From positions 100,210,947 through 100,274,946 of the forward strand of contig NC_055992.1 in the NCBI RefSeq assembly GCF_018446385.1: a stretch of DNA of 64,000 nucleotides, given 5' to 3'. Made by a program: the position numbers and the translations under genes. A model generated the notes under the pieces. It saw only the letters and a program-made list of their open reading frames with translations. It did no database searches and was not told the DNA's origin. Within the stretch, counting starts at the first letter, position 1. The number at the start of each line of letters is the position of its first letter. Source of the DNA: Zingiber officinale. Taxonomy: Eukaryota; Streptophyta; Magnoliopsida; Zingiberales; Zingiberaceae. Shown piece by piece: positions 24,993 through 39,500 of the stretch.

Positions 24993-27900
24993 TTATCCTC
25001 TTGGTGGAAGGTTCCTCCTGCAGCACCAAGTAACATCAGTGAGCAAAATTGATTTCACTTGTTGCACTGCAATTTGCAAATAAATTTTGGCTTCAATGAA
25101 TGCAAAAAGAAAAAAAAAACAAGAGATTTCACCATCGATCAGAGCATCAGGATAGCAAGATTGGAATTATTAAATTATATCATCAAGATAGCAAGACTGT
25201 ATAGAATGATACAACACAAAAAAATATTCATATCTTTTATTTATATCCATTTTAGTTTCAGTTGTACCTATTTAAGTTATTTAACTGAGTTCTAAGAGAA
25301 CCATTTGACCTAATCTAAAATAATTATAGAATTCTTCTCATTCAAGCAATTTCTATTATTTTGATATTAGATAGGTATACCTATTAATTCAGATGTATAT
25401 TTATTTTTATATTTTAGTGTCCTAAAATTTTAATTTAGTTGATCTTTTGATTGCTATAAATTTATATTTGAAGGTAAATCAACAAAGTAGAAAGGATTAT
25501 AAACTTAAAAAATATATTTAAGTTATTTCTAGATTTTTTGAAGTGTATCATGTATGGAAATGGCATGAGATTGAAATGGTACTACTATCTCAGTCGAAAA
25601 TGAAAGCCCCAACATCAATCCATACTTTAATCCTTGCTACAATCTATCTCTTTTAATCAGCTTCAAAAACAATAAACACTTATCAAGTATAATGAGAGTA
25701 CTAGTCTTGTTTCATCTCGGACAACAGGTCAAGTGGGTTCAAAAATTATGTTTGAGTGACCTTGAGTACTCAATTCACTTCATCACTGACATGATCAATA
25801 AAAATTGAATGTCATAGAAGAGGAAAAGGTCTGTTCGATTCACTCTATCACTATCAAGAAAATTGAATGTTATCGAAGAGGAAAAGGTCCATCAATATAA
25901 ATCCTTCAATATCTTGTAATAGAGAAGTTTGTAACACTTTTGAAAGGGGAAAAGCTTACTTACCTGCATGGAGTCTCAAGCCACAGATGATGCAATTTTG
26001 CTACAAAAGGAGAAATAGACATTCTCAGTGCTGGATCAGCTGTCACTCTAGTTGCTGCTTCCTGTAATGCAAATAAGAACTCTGTCTGTGCTTTTGTAGA
26101 CAGAAAAAGTTGCCTCAACCCATTTGCCTTGCTCAGTTCAACAACCTACAATGCATAGCAAGAAAAAAAGGAAGTTATTTTGTAGTAAAAAAGCATTCAG
26201 AAGTTCTGATTCATCTTAGATAGTAGGATCAGCAAATTACTTGTTGCAGCCATGGAATTGTGCGTTCCAGAAATCTTTGATCAGCAAAGTTTGCAGCCAC
26301 TAAACTGAGTACATCATTGGTTGTCTCCAATGACAATCTATCTAAAACAGGGCCAGTTCTATCCATAAGCTGGACCAAAGTAAGATCATCATTGGAAAGA
26401 ATGGCTTCCACGTATGCTGACTCGATATTCCCCATATTAAGAAAGCTGTCAACTCTTTTCCAAATTCCAGACATGGCTTCCAAGTTGCTAACACTATCAG
26501 TAACATTGTTTCTATCTTTTCCATGACCTTTTACAGATCTAAGATTTCTTCCAGAGTTATTTGGTTTACAGGTGTCTATTGGATTCCTTTGCTTGTCAAG
26601 TGCTGAATCCTTAAAAAACTGTGCTTCTTTGACTGAAATGTTTGATCTACCTATAGGAGAAATGTTTTCCCCCCACATCCCCATGCTTTTTGATGATAGT
26701 GGTGAGCGTAGTTTGTGTTTATCCACTGAAGCCCTAGGTGTGAGTGTGGTAAGCTTAAGGGATGAAGTAACAGTTTGCTCTTGCTTGACAAGTTTTGAGC
26801 ATGCCAGGCTTGAAAGATTTTCACATTCAACAGAAGAACGGGTTACTCCATCTACTACATGTTCCAATTTCTTCACCTTAGAATGTAGCTGTAAGAGATT
26901 ATCCATTGAATTTTCAGTGAGCACCTGTAATAAATAGAAAACTTAGAGATACTGGATAAAACATACCACTATATATCAACATCAGGTTCACAATGATAGC
27001 ATTTCCTCACGAACTAATCCAAAAATCAATCAAGTCTACTGCATTAAGAAAGTACCTTTAAGAGATCCAGTAAGTTTGATTGCTTAGTTTCAATTTCAAA
27101 GAGTTTTTGCTTGATGAAGGACAATTCATTTGCAGCACGTAAACAACATCCATGCATACTGTTTGAACATGAGTCTGTAACAGTGGAATCCACACTCTTC
27201 CTATCCGGGTGCCCTGTGCAATCCGGTCCAGTGTCCTCAGCAGTTGAAATGTTGTTTCCTGTAATATGTGTGGAACCATTATCGTCACGACAGTATTGGG
27301 ATACTATTTCATGCTTCATCCCATGACTTCTACTGGCTAGATCTGATACGCACGATAAGTCGGGTTTATCATCCACAGATCCACAATCAAAAACTGTATC
27401 ATGCAACTGAGTGGAACTTAATCCCCTTCTTTCAAAGGCATTTCTCGCACGAACCCTTGAAGGTTCTCTACAATCATCAGTAACCAGTGACATAGCACGA
27501 GTCTTTGGGACTGAGATCTCAACCTGCCAATCGCTCAACTTCATGCGTTGACCATTTGGTGTATTACTTTTACACAGTTTCCTGACAGGTGGAGGAGCTG
27601 TCTTCTGCGTTGAGGAGGTAGAGATTCCACTTAGAAAAGAAACTGAGCCAGTCTTTCTGAAGGATGAGTCTCCCCATCCATTATCGCTAGTAACATCATT
27701 GATATCACCTCCAAAATTTTCTGTTATGAAAGAGAAAACTACCATTAGTAAAATCTATGGAAATACAAACTTTTGTTATATATAAGGGATAGTGGATTGT
27801 GAATCACAAACAAAAGAAACAGGAGCAAGTAAATTACTAAGTAACTTGCTCAATGCAAGCTAAGTAAATGCAGAAATAATTACTAACAAGCTTTAGCACG

Positions 27901-29486
27901 TAAACGAGCAAACAGTAAAACGAAAATGGAAATGTTAGCTAGTTAATAAAACTACAACTGAATGAATGAAGGAAAGAGAGAGAAGATATGCTTGACTATG
28001 AATGATATAGCAATCATATTTTAGTTTTTTTTTTTGCCCCCTAAAATGCAGTCTTCAAACCTTTTATGGATGATCCAACTTCTGATGGTACAGGAGAACC
28101 ACTCCCTTGTAGCACTCTCCAGCATTGTATTGCATGCAAAACCGAGTCACGCACAGGTTTGACCTGAAAAATAGCAAAGTTTTGCATCTGGAGATGATGC
28201 TCAAAACACCTGAAATCAGTAAAGAACTAACCTTGTCGAATCTGCAGGACTCGAGGGAACGGATGCAAGAATTTCTCAACGGCGCTAAAGAAGATCCAGG
28301 GTTTACAGCAATAGCAGCCAATACTAAAGATGCAGTTTTGCGTGTTGCCCAATCATTACTTTTGAGAGCATCAAGAATGCTATTTACTGCTGCAGACAAT
28401 GTCTGAGTTGCTAAAGCAAATCCTGCCTGGGAGCATAATATGGCAAGTTTTTCTTCAGTAAGAAAGACAAAGAAACACCAGGAACCCGTAAAGTGAGAAG
28501 AGAATGAAATCACTACATTAGTAATCTCTTATGAGAAATTTGTACCGGCAAGGAAATAAAGTTCACTTCAGATGAATCAAACTACTTCAGTTGTTAGAAA
28601 ATGAAGCAGATTGTAGTCAGCATAAGAAGAAAAAACATACATTCTGATCCTTTTCCAAAAGTGAGATTCATGGTATTACTCGTATAGAATTTAAATGATA
28701 CCCAGTAATATCGGATCAGATAAAACTACTAATCGGAGGATCCCAGGAAATTAATAGCACAAAGACAAGTACCTAAAGGAAAATGAATTTATAAATTGCA
28801 AATGACTCTTGCTGGAATGAAGCACAATTCTGAACCTGTATGATGCTTCTGATCAACTCGATGATCGCCGGCTTGGCCATGAAATGCTGGTTCTTCAGCA
28901 ATTTTATAATACGCGCAAGCATTTGAGGGAAGATGGATTGAGGAGCATCGCTAGCCTCATCAATGACCCTCGCCAAGCACAGGGCGGCACCCACCTGCAC
29001 GTATCTGTTTTGTTCTCCCAGGGCTTCGAAGAGGGGTTTGGCCAAAGCCACAAACACAGTCTCTCCCTCACCGCCGCCAGTACCCGCCATACTGGTAGCG
29101 AGAACACCGCAAGTCTCGATGCAAGCGTCCCGCACAGCGGAATCCGTGTCCTTTAGCCGCCTAAGAATCGAAGATATAATTTTTCCGCAATGGGGAACGA
29201 GCAGCGTTCCGTAGGATCTAGCGAGGGTGCCCATCACCAGCACGCTGTCCCGGCGCACAGCGCTCTTCTGATCGGAGTCAGTCTCGGCGACGCACGACAG
29301 AAATGGAGCGACCATTTCGGGGCTCAAGTTCTCGGCGAGCCGCTCGAGCTCTTCGAGGCCGATCCGGTGGGTATCGCGGTCGGCGAGCTTATTAAGCGAC
29401 AGCACCACCCGCTGCTTCAGCTCGAACACTGCTTGCTGCATCGGCTTGGCACCAGGCCGAGCCTTGGAGCTGGACCTTGTCGCCAT
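24993..29486 (-). CDS. TORTIFOLIA1/SPIRAL2-like microtubule-associated protein
   Basis: Minus-strand exons: 29486-28836, 28426-28232, 28163-28061, 27720-27056, 26924-26241, 26145-25964, 25017-24993. The splice signals are GT-AG and the frame is continuous, giving 834 aa (Arabidopsis TOR1/SPR2 is about 860). Residues about 15-320 form the N-terminal HEAT/TOG-like repeat region (ELKQRVVLSLNKLADRDTHR, DSAVRDACIETCGVLA, FMAKPAIIELIRS). A serine-rich linker follows. A coiled coil spans about 515-566 across the exon 4/5 junction (FIKQKLFEIETKQSNLLDLL). A conserved C-terminal helical domain lies at about 690-825. By family knowledge it binds cortical microtubules, tracks minus ends and controls growth handedness. 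The last 25-nt exon, encoding a basic RRNLPPRG tail, is my inference from splice phase and is the least certain part. The gene is tail-to-tail with the YTH gene and diverges from the mTERF gene. Confidence 0.9.
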
Positions 29487-30592
29487 TACTCAGGCTACCA
29501 ATCTCAGAAGCTATGAGCTTCTAGATTTCGATTAGGATCCAGGAGAGAAACCTCAGCGCCGTGAAGCCCATGGAAGATGTGGCAAACACAAAGAGTAGAA
29601 GAGTAGTGACCTTGAAGGCGTCAAATTAACTGCTTTTGTCAGAAAACATTGCTGCCAAAGGCAAAAGAGCAAGGAAGAAAAGGAACTGGAACACAAGGAG
29701 AGCGAAGCAGCACTGAATCAATGATCCTTACTCTCTCAGAAGAAGACGATGAAGGAGGAGATCAATCAAAGAACAGATCAATAGACAGTTCAGAATTCAA
29801 ATTCGTCCATCTTTAGATCAGCACGCGAAGCAAGGGAAGACAAAAAGCTCGAAGAAAGGAAGAGAGAGAGGAGAAGTGCTGATCTCGAGAAAAATTATTT
29901 TCTCTCAGTTGAAGTTGCTCCTTAATATACCTGGACTCATATTCGTCGACAAAGCGGTCCCATCAGTGGGGACGCGATATGGTCCAATTAAAGAGAGGGT
30001 CGACACGGAGTTAAAAAGTTGAAGTAGGAATGGACTTTCGCCGTGAAACATTTTCGCGCTATCACTTCCCGATTCGAACTCCAACTGGGGAAGCGCAAGA
30101 GGACAATCAGTGAGGATTATAAAATAGTCCACCAACACGAAACAGGCATAGTGCGATGATTTCTGTGATTTTATTGGGCGAAATACGTGGTCCCGTCCTC
30201 ATTGATAACGCGTCGTCTTTTGATTGAATGGGGTTAAGGATTTGGTGTGGGAGTTCCTTCATATCAGCTTTCCCCACGGATCCAGCGTACGACTGCGTCA
30301 TGATATGATTTCAACCCATTTGCCGTACCTTCATTGCGATTTGCAGTAAGTCCATGGGCCAATTGCAGAACTAAACAGCCCGCTAAATTTAAATACTTGT
30401 TTAATAGCTTAATTAATATATTAGTTTAACAAAACAGAACTAAACCTAAATTAAGACTGACACGTGGATCACATTACAAGTAATGGCTCGAAGCTGGTCG
30501 ACGCGTGCGATGACGAACGGTGAGTTCTTCCAAGGATTTTGTGGAGAGTTAGGGTTAATCCAAACCCTAGAGAGATCGATCATCCGGTAGCC
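29487..30592. promoter_or_regulatory. Shared divergent upstream region of the TOR1-like and mTERF genes
   Basis: About 1.1 kb separates the two head-to-head start codons. It holds both 5' UTRs and presumably both promoters. The purine-rich stretch at about 29,830-29,880 is typical of a plant 5' leader. No repeat, ORF or clear TATA box is recognised. No shared regulation can be read from the sequence. Confidence 0.55.
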
Positions 30593-33500
30593 ATGGTTGC
30601 ATGCTCCCTTCCCTCTTCCATGATCGCAATCCCAAATCGCCGCTCTTCGCCGGATCTCTTCCGCTCATGGAATCTCGTCTTTGTTCCTTGTCTCCGTTCG
30701 AATTCCTCTTCTCGCTTTGTCTACTCGGCTTCCGCATCCTCTCGCAGCATCAGCCGGCTGCGAGGTGCGCCGGTGCGGTTTTCATTTACCGAAGGCGACA
30801 GGGGCTCATCGTCGGCTGCCGATTCATCTGCCGCCGAAGAAGCACAGGAGGCCGTGGTGGAGATTCTGCGGGAATGCGGAGCTTCCGAAGAGGAGTCGGT
30901 TTACATCGCTTCCAATTCTAGGGGTTACTTGGAGATGCTCATTGGGAACGTCCAAGAACTGGACGAGCACAGCCTATGGGGTTCTTGGAATAGGGAGATT
31001 GCGGAAGAGGGCGTTGATTTGAATAGTTGCAGTTTTAGGCAGAAGGTATACTATATGGCTAGAAGAAAAGGAGATAAAGGCATTCTTCCATTTCTCGAGA
31101 GCATTGGCATTAAGTTTTCATCTGCTTTGCTTATTGCTAGATATCTGTCTATGGAGAAGCTTCCTGAGCTAATCAAGAAGGTTAGAGTTTTTAAGTATGA
31201 TAAATTAATGACGCATGATGCAAAATTATGCTGTTATGTATACAACTCTATCATTTGTTTTGATGAATTACGACGATAGATCAAATCAGATCCCTTAGTG
31301 CTATAAGTTTGAGATTGTCACCTCCTGGCTTTCGTACAATAGACCTGTGCATATGCTATTGCAGATGTAACCATGTATACTTGCGTATGATCAAATTAAT
31401 GAATTCATGTCAAACAGGAAATAATTATGCAATGCATATATTTTGCTTTAGTATAAATAGACCTGTTCTTTTAAAGTAACCATTTATGCTGTCGACAATA
31501 GATAGACATCCTTATTTTAGCAGCAATCCAGGTACATAATTAATTCTGTTATTTAACTGAATAAAATCACCTTGTTATGGGTGACTGTGGGCATACGTGG
31601 CCAGCTGATGCGACCCCTAAACTTGAATTTTTTTAATCTCTCTCTTCCTTCGCGCGGGCTTATTTGTTCTCGTTTTCTTCCTTCGCTCGTCTCTCTCTCC
31701 TAAAACGAAAGCCCTAAACCCTCTTCGCCGCTCATCTGCTCCTCTCTTCCTTCTTCCAACCCTCGATACAGGTCATCTTGTTCAACTCTCAACTCGCACC
31801 AACTGAGTTAGGTTTTCGCTCACAACTATACTGGTCATCTCTCTCCTTTCCTTTTTCTACTTGTGTTTTAGAATGACGCAAAAAGGTGTTACGAAGGTAT
31901 GTTGAGTTTTTGTCTTTTACCCATTGTAGTTTCTAAGAACCAGCTGTGTAAAGCAAGAACACTTTGACACTTGATTTCAAAGAACATGATGATGCTGGTT
32001 TTAAAAAAATTGTAACATTAGTGACGTTGGTACTGGTTTTCAAAACTCATTGACTACACGTTGGTGCTGATTTTTACAAACCAGTAGCAACGTTGGTGTT
32101 GCTTTGCAAAGACCAGCACCAACGTTGATGCTGGTTTTCAAAAATCCATTTACTACACGTTGGTGCTAATTTTTGGAAACCAACACCAACGTTGGTGCTA
32201 ATTTTTGGAAACCAACACCAACGTTGGTGCTGATTTTCATGTTGGTGTTGGTTTGTAAAGACTAGGACCAACGTTGGCGTTGATTTTCAAAAACCCATTA
32301 ACTACAAGTTGGTGCTGATTTTTGCAAACTAGCACCAATATTGGTTATGATTTTTAAAAACCCATTGATTACTACATTGGCGATGGTTTTAAAAAATGAA
32401 CACACTGGTGATGGTTTTAAAAAATCACCACTAATATGGTGGTGGTTTCGCAAAAGCGGCACCACCCAATTTTGAAAAACACAGAAGTCACACCAACTTG
32501 TTATTTTATGTCTGAAAAAACCAATATCAATGTGGTATTGCAATATGAAAACTAGCACTACCTCAACATATTGATAAAGACAAAAGTCAAAAACATATTG
32601 GTATATCAATGTCAAAATCTTAGAACCATTATTTGTGCATATGTACACTTGTTTATTTATGTTAATAATGTACACTATGAATAATTTCAGTCATCAGTTG
32701 ATGTTGCCATAAACTCCAATGGCCTAGTATTTTAGGTCACTTTAATGATTTTTTTTTGCCGTCCAGTAATGAAAGGACAGGATCACGGGTTAGTTTGTTT
32801 ACATGATCGACACAAAGCGATCATTAAATAGTCTCCTTTTGCTATTTTTAAGGACATACAAGATATTTAGTAAATTCATGATTCATGGTCTACTGGTCAA
32901 TATATTTCAAAGTTGGGATTCAACATTTCAAACTTTTTCAGGTACATTTTCTAGTTTTGAAAGTTAGAAGCACATAATAGAAAAGTAATCATTGTAAATT
33001 TGCAGGTGATACTTTCACTAGAAGAAATGTATCTATGTTGGTTGGTATTTCAGATAGAGGCGCTTCCTTTCCTATGAATTCAACTAATGCATTGTATCAG
33101 ATGACCTCTTTCTTGTTCATTTCTTTAATAAAAAAGAACTACCTAGATCAAGAATTGAGGAGTTGCTTAAACTCTATTTTCATAGAGTTGAAGTAGATCA
33201 TGATGTTTTAGTATTTTGTAAATTATGCATTTTGTATATATTTGTTTGTGTGTTGTTTTCTTCTAGTACATACAAGGTTCCATTAAGTCATGTAGATATT
33301 GTAGATGATTTTGAAAATCTAGGTAGCTTCAATTGGGTTGAAGTGATTCACCAATTTATTGCTCCCCAATGACCTACCATCGGGGATCTTTTTTCATCAA
33401 GTTAGACATATCAAACGACCACTTCCTTTCCATACCTAAAGGAATTTATTGGTCTTTGGCTGTAAGTTTTTTTTAATAATAAATGTGATTTGTTATATAG

Positions 33501-36500
33501 ACTTTAATATCTATGTAAGATTATGTATATTGAAGCAGACATATTTTTTGGAGCATGTCCCAATACATAAACCATATAATATTAAAGGTCCACGAATAAA
33601 TAAGTGAAGGTTTACTTCTTCACATATTAGTAAAGTGAGAATTTTGTTGGACCAACTGAAGAGGTAAATATTGAAGACCATCACCCAACTTTCATTTGTA
33701 ATGTCTAAATAATTATTTCTAATTTGATAGGTTTTTAGTGACCTAGTCCCTACCCATTCTGAAAATATATTGGTAGAAAATCTTCCTTACCTTGATAATA
33801 CTCTGTTACGATTCTGCAAGTGCACGGATTAGTCGTTAGTAATATAAAAGATTGTTGAACTCACAAAGACTGGTTATAAGTACTAGTGATGGCACACTTA
33901 GGATTAGCTACACTATCGATGAGTGTAAGTAATCTAAGAAAAGAGACTAGAAAGCGGGGGATGAGAACTAGCAACGAGAAGAAATCAACCTGGTTAATGA
34001 AAAGTTCTAGGAGTTCGGTTTCATTGTCGTGGTATTGATGTGTCTCATACTATCCTATACTCATTGTCCATCAGCATGCATTCGCCGAAAGCTAAAACAA
34101 CTATTCTTGAGCACCAAACAAAGACGATCCCTATGAAATCCTGTTACGGTTAACCCCTGTCACTAGGGCGCCTCGGTAGATCACAAGGACACGACTCTTA
34201 TTGATGCCATCAAAGATAGAATTAAGAAGCTTAGTTTGGTCTTTTACTTCCTTGTGGAGGCGTCGCCTCTCCTTTCAAAGAAGTACCCTAGATGTCTGTG
34301 AATGGGTTACTCCTGCCACCAGGGCCCCTCGGGTGTACGATCTAAGGTATTCCCTCTACGAGATTGGCAATCCCTACACAATCAATCAACACGACAAAGA
34401 GATTGAGTAGTCGAAATAAAGCAAGCGAAATCATCCAATGATTATAAACGTAATATGAGTTTTACATCAAAACCAATCCACAATTACTCCCTCATCCTAG
34501 AACAAGGACTCTACTCCATAGATGCTGGAGAAAAACTCGAAGACATAGTAAATCTAAACATACAATCCTCAAAAGCAAAGAGAGAAAGAAGAAGTAAGCT
34601 CATCCAATGACGATGAGTGATCTTCGGATCCAACCCTTTGCTTTTGGAGTTGATGTGGTGATGAAAGGTCGCTGGATCGATGTCCTAGACGGTGTGGAAT
34701 GGCACCAAAGCGATTCTCCTCTTGTCGGCTCGCCTCCCGGCTCTCCCCCCTTCGGAAAAGGGATTAAAATTCCTTTTATAGGCTAGGGCGCGACGCGGCG
34801 GCACGACCGTGCAAGGATGACACGACCGTGCCGTAACTTGGCTCTGGATGCGTTGCACGGCCGTGCCGATTGGCACGACTGTGTGATGCTAGGACTCGGC
34901 TTCTGGGGCATGGCCGTGTAGTGTTGCACGGCTGTGTGATGCTTGGCCTCGGTAATGGGGGGCACGACCGTGTAGGGTTGCACGACCATGTTCTGATCCG
35001 CCTCTAGATTGGCCGCATGGCCGTGCAAGGGTTGCACGACCGTGCATTTCTCCTCTTCTGGTTGGCCACACGGTCGTGCAAGGTTTGCACGGCCGTGTTC
35101 TCTAGCTCACTTCGGTGCGACGACAAATGTTGTTTTCACTCCGAAAGTTGCTCCTGTCAATACAAAACCAAACAAAGAGCAGATATCTGTGCAAAAGAGT
35201 ATATATGATGAATACATGATAAAAGAGGCGATCATACAAAGGATACGTACGTATAAAGCAAGCGAATGTGCGTAAAAGCATGCATAAACTATCGTAATAT
35301 TTACGCACATCATACTCCACATCCATTAGAGACATCACCGGTACATGATATAGAAGTCATATGTCCAAGTGATAGTGATTGTCCTAATTGTATTATTTGT
35401 TAGAACCGAATTAAGAAGCTAACAATGGAAAATATGCAGCTAAATGAAAGAGTGAAAGAATTACTTGAATTAATAGAAAAGCAAGGTATCTTGGTTGAAT
35501 CAAGCGACCCTATAGTGGATCCTCATCCTAAACCAGTTGCTTCTAGAACAAGGACTAGGAGAGGGCGTGATTGTTATGATTACACTCCTGTTGATAATCC
35601 TATGTGGTCCAAGCTTTTACCTCAGAAGAAGAGAAGCAAGATAGAAATTTGCAAGCCTTTTGAGAACATCACATGATAAGGAGCTGTTCTTGACTGGGGA
35701 AAAGAAAAAATTGATCACTACGATAAACAAGAAGAGAGGAGAGATTATCTCAATTCCTAAAGGAAATTATGAAGAAGAGGCCAAGGAGGAGGTTGAAAGA
35801 ATTGCTATACTTGACAAAATGTGATTGCAAGCCATTGCAGTAAGTCTGTATTTACACATCAATTAGTTTGAGTAATTTGATTTCATCACTAATTATAATT
35901 TTTTTTGTTTACAGTGGTATGCAAGAAACAATTTAAAATTCCCCATAAGAAAAAATAAGATGAAGATGTGACCTACTTGTTAAATACATTGGAAAAATTA
36001 AAGTATGGTCAAACTCATTATTTTAAAAATTAACAACTAATAATATTTATTTATCTTATTGAAAGTTATTGATTTACTTTTCAGGCCCACAACGGAACTT
36101 GATTGGGAGGAAGCACCTTTTTGTTTAACTACGGCTTCCTTATTATTTGGTGTAAATGCTAATATTTTTACAAGACGAGAGTTAATTAATATCTTTTGTT
36201 CGATTCTATTTAGGGGACATCCTCATCTAGTATGTTATACAACAACTCTATATATATTTCAACGATCTTCACCGTAAGGAATTTAAATTATAAGATATTA
36301 TATAATGGTTGAATATGTTGTATTAATTGGTTACTTATTGTAGTCAACATCAAAATTTTTATATAAGTGTCACGACACAAATCATAAAAATCGATATGGT
36401 AGAGGGAGATGTTAGGTATGTATTTATACTTTCACTTGCTCTCGATCGACACAAAAGCAATGACTTTCAATCATTACAACTCTCTTGGATATCATGGTAA

Positions 36501-39500
36501 ATCATTATCAGATTTTGAAGCATTAGTGAAATACAATATTCCTGTTTCTGTTAGTATTCCAGTATAAATTACATTTGATGTTAGTTTTTCCATTTCATTC
36601 TTATAAGTATCCGAATTAAAAGAATTTTATCTTGAGAAACTTGCTGCCATTCAGTCTGGTTTAGAATATCACCATACCTTTGACAAATGAGTCAGTGTCA
36701 CAGTTGATTGTCCACAACAAGAAATCAGGTAAGTATAAGAGAATATGTAAATTTATCTTAAATTTGAAATGCTAAATTTCTCATGTTATTTATAGTAATA
36801 ATAACTAAGACTTCTTTGTGATGCAATACATTATATGTCTGCTATATGATCTGAAGATGGACTTCAAACAAGCAGACATAAAAAAATATATAATAAATGT
36901 ATCAATATCAATTTTGAGAGACAAGTTCTCAATATTTTCAGTCTAATTATCCATTGTGTTGTAGCATGGAAACTTGGGTATGGATTGCACAGCTAATATT
37001 GTGTACTTATGATATTTGTATATATGTATTTGTAAAATATAAAAGAGTTATGGTTTCATTAGTCTTTCTATATTTAATTTGTAACAATCTTAGTAAATGC
37101 AACTTATAGTAAATGTAATGGAATACTTGTGATATAATTGATTTGGTGTTAATAATATTGTTAATTGATTATTGAAGATTGTTGTGTATGAAATGTGATT
37201 CATATAGCCAAACTCACCTAGTGGGAAAAGACTTGGTTGTTGTTGTTGTGTATGAAATGTGAACTTTATATTGAATATTCACATGAATCAATTTACTGTC
37301 AAGCCAAATAAAATACACAATGTCATTAGCACGGTGGTGTTGATATGCGAAGACCAACACTAGAGTGGTGCTGGTATTATGAATTATGATACTATAACTT
37401 CTTATAGGATACTCAGAACCATGACTTCACAACATCTCTACCTTCTTCACACTCATATCTTCAATATTATGGCAGATCAACGTGGTGCTGGCTTTGGAAG
37501 ATCAACACTAACGTTCGTGCCACTTGGCATGTAGTCATATATTCTTGTGTGAATCTCAGAACCATAGTTGGATGACATATATATATTATATACAATCACT
37601 CCTTCCATCCCATTCAAAAATTTTAGAAATCCAAGGGTTTTAGGTCAATCAATGGGTTTCGATCAAAACTCATTGATAGATTTAGATGACTCTAATCAGA
37701 CTCATTTTAAGTCCTATGAGTTCATATAGGTCACAAGAGTTTGAAAATACCATCATTTACTCTTTTTAGACATTCCTAGTGTTGTTCCAAACTATTTGAA
37801 ATTTTATGTACATTGTGGTGCTGGTATGAGAAGATCAACACCACGTTGGTGTTGATCTTCGGAAATCAACACTAAGCTTGATGATCGGAAGCCAAAGCCA
37901 CAGTGCTGCTTTTGTAAGAGCAGCACCACGTTGTTGGTGCTGGTGCTACTTTTGCAAGACTTGCACCAACGTGGTGTTGCTTTTGCAAGAGCAGCACCAA
38001 CGTCCGTGCCACTTGGCACGCGACATAACTTTGTGGGAATCTCAGAACCATGGTTGGAGGGCATATATCTATTCTACACACTCACCTTTCCATCCCATAC
38101 CAAAATTTCAGAAATCCAAGGCTCCTAGTTAATCAATGGGTTTCGATCAAAACCCATTGATGGATCTAAAGGACTCTGATAGGACACATCCCAAGTCCTA
38201 GGGCTTCATACATGTCACATGAGTCCAAATATGTCATTATTTACTCATTTTAGACCTTCTTAGTATTGTTTCAAACAATTTGAATCTTTTTTAATCAATG
38301 GGAGCACTACGTTGGTGACTTGGTGCTGATCTTTGGAAATTAGCACCACGCCTGGTGATAAGAAGCCAAGGCTACATTGGTGTTGCTTTTACAAGACAAG
38401 CACCAACGTGGTGTTGGTGCTGCTTTTGCAAGAGCAGCACCATGTTGGTGCTGCTTTTGCAAGATTAGTACCAATGTCCGTGTCACTTGGCACGCGGCCA
38501 TAACTTCTTGTGGGAGTCTTAGAACCATAGTTGGAGGGCATATATACATTTTAAACACCCACCTCTTCCATCTCATACCAAAATTTTAGAAATCCAATGG
38601 TTATAGGTCAATCAATAGGTTTCGGTCAAAATACATTAATAGACCTAGACGACTCTGGTCGGACTCATGCCAAGTCCTATTGTTCATATGGGTTATAGGA
38701 GTCTAAATATACCCTCATTTACTCATTTTAGAACTTCCTAGCGTTCTTCAGAATTTCCTTCAGGAATTGAGATAATCTCTTCCTTTTCTTGCTTATTGTA
38801 GTGATCAATTTTTTTTCCTCGGTCAAGAACAGCTTTGTCTTGTGATGTTCTGGCTTGTAAATTTCTATCTTGCTTCTCTTCTTCTGAGGTAAAAGCTTGG
38901 ATCACATAGGACTATCAATAGAAGTATCTGTAATCATAGCGATCACATTCTCTCTTAGTCCTTATTCTAGAACCAACTGGTTCAGGATGAGAATCCACTA
39001 CAAGGTCTCTTGATTCAGCCAAGATGCTTTGCTTTTCTATTATTCCAAGTAATTCTTTCACTATTTCATTTAGCTACATGTTTTCCATTGTTAGTTCCTT
39101 GATTTGGTTCTAATAAATAATACAATTAGGGCAATCACTATCACTTGGGCATTTGACTTTTATATCATGTACCGATGATGTCTCTAATGGATGTGGAGTG
39201 TCATCGAGATAAGGGAGATTTTCTACGAATGTATTTTTAGAAGGGGTAGAGACTAGTTCACTAATAACCTATCAAATTAGAAATAATTATTTAGACACTG
39301 CAAATGAAAGTTAGGTGATAGTTTTCGATATTTACCTCTTCAGTTGAGACTTGGTCCAACAAAGTTCTTACTTTACTAATATGTGAAGGAGTATACCTCC
39401 ACTTATTTATTCGTGGATCTTTAATATTATATGGTTTATGGATTGGGACATGCTCAAAAAACTATGTCCGCTTCAATATACGTAATCTTACATACATAAT

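Noticed and set aside
34685-35275. Several overlapping frames over the GCACGACCGTG minisatellite
   Set aside because: The repeat is read in different phases. It lies inside a non-coding solo LTR.
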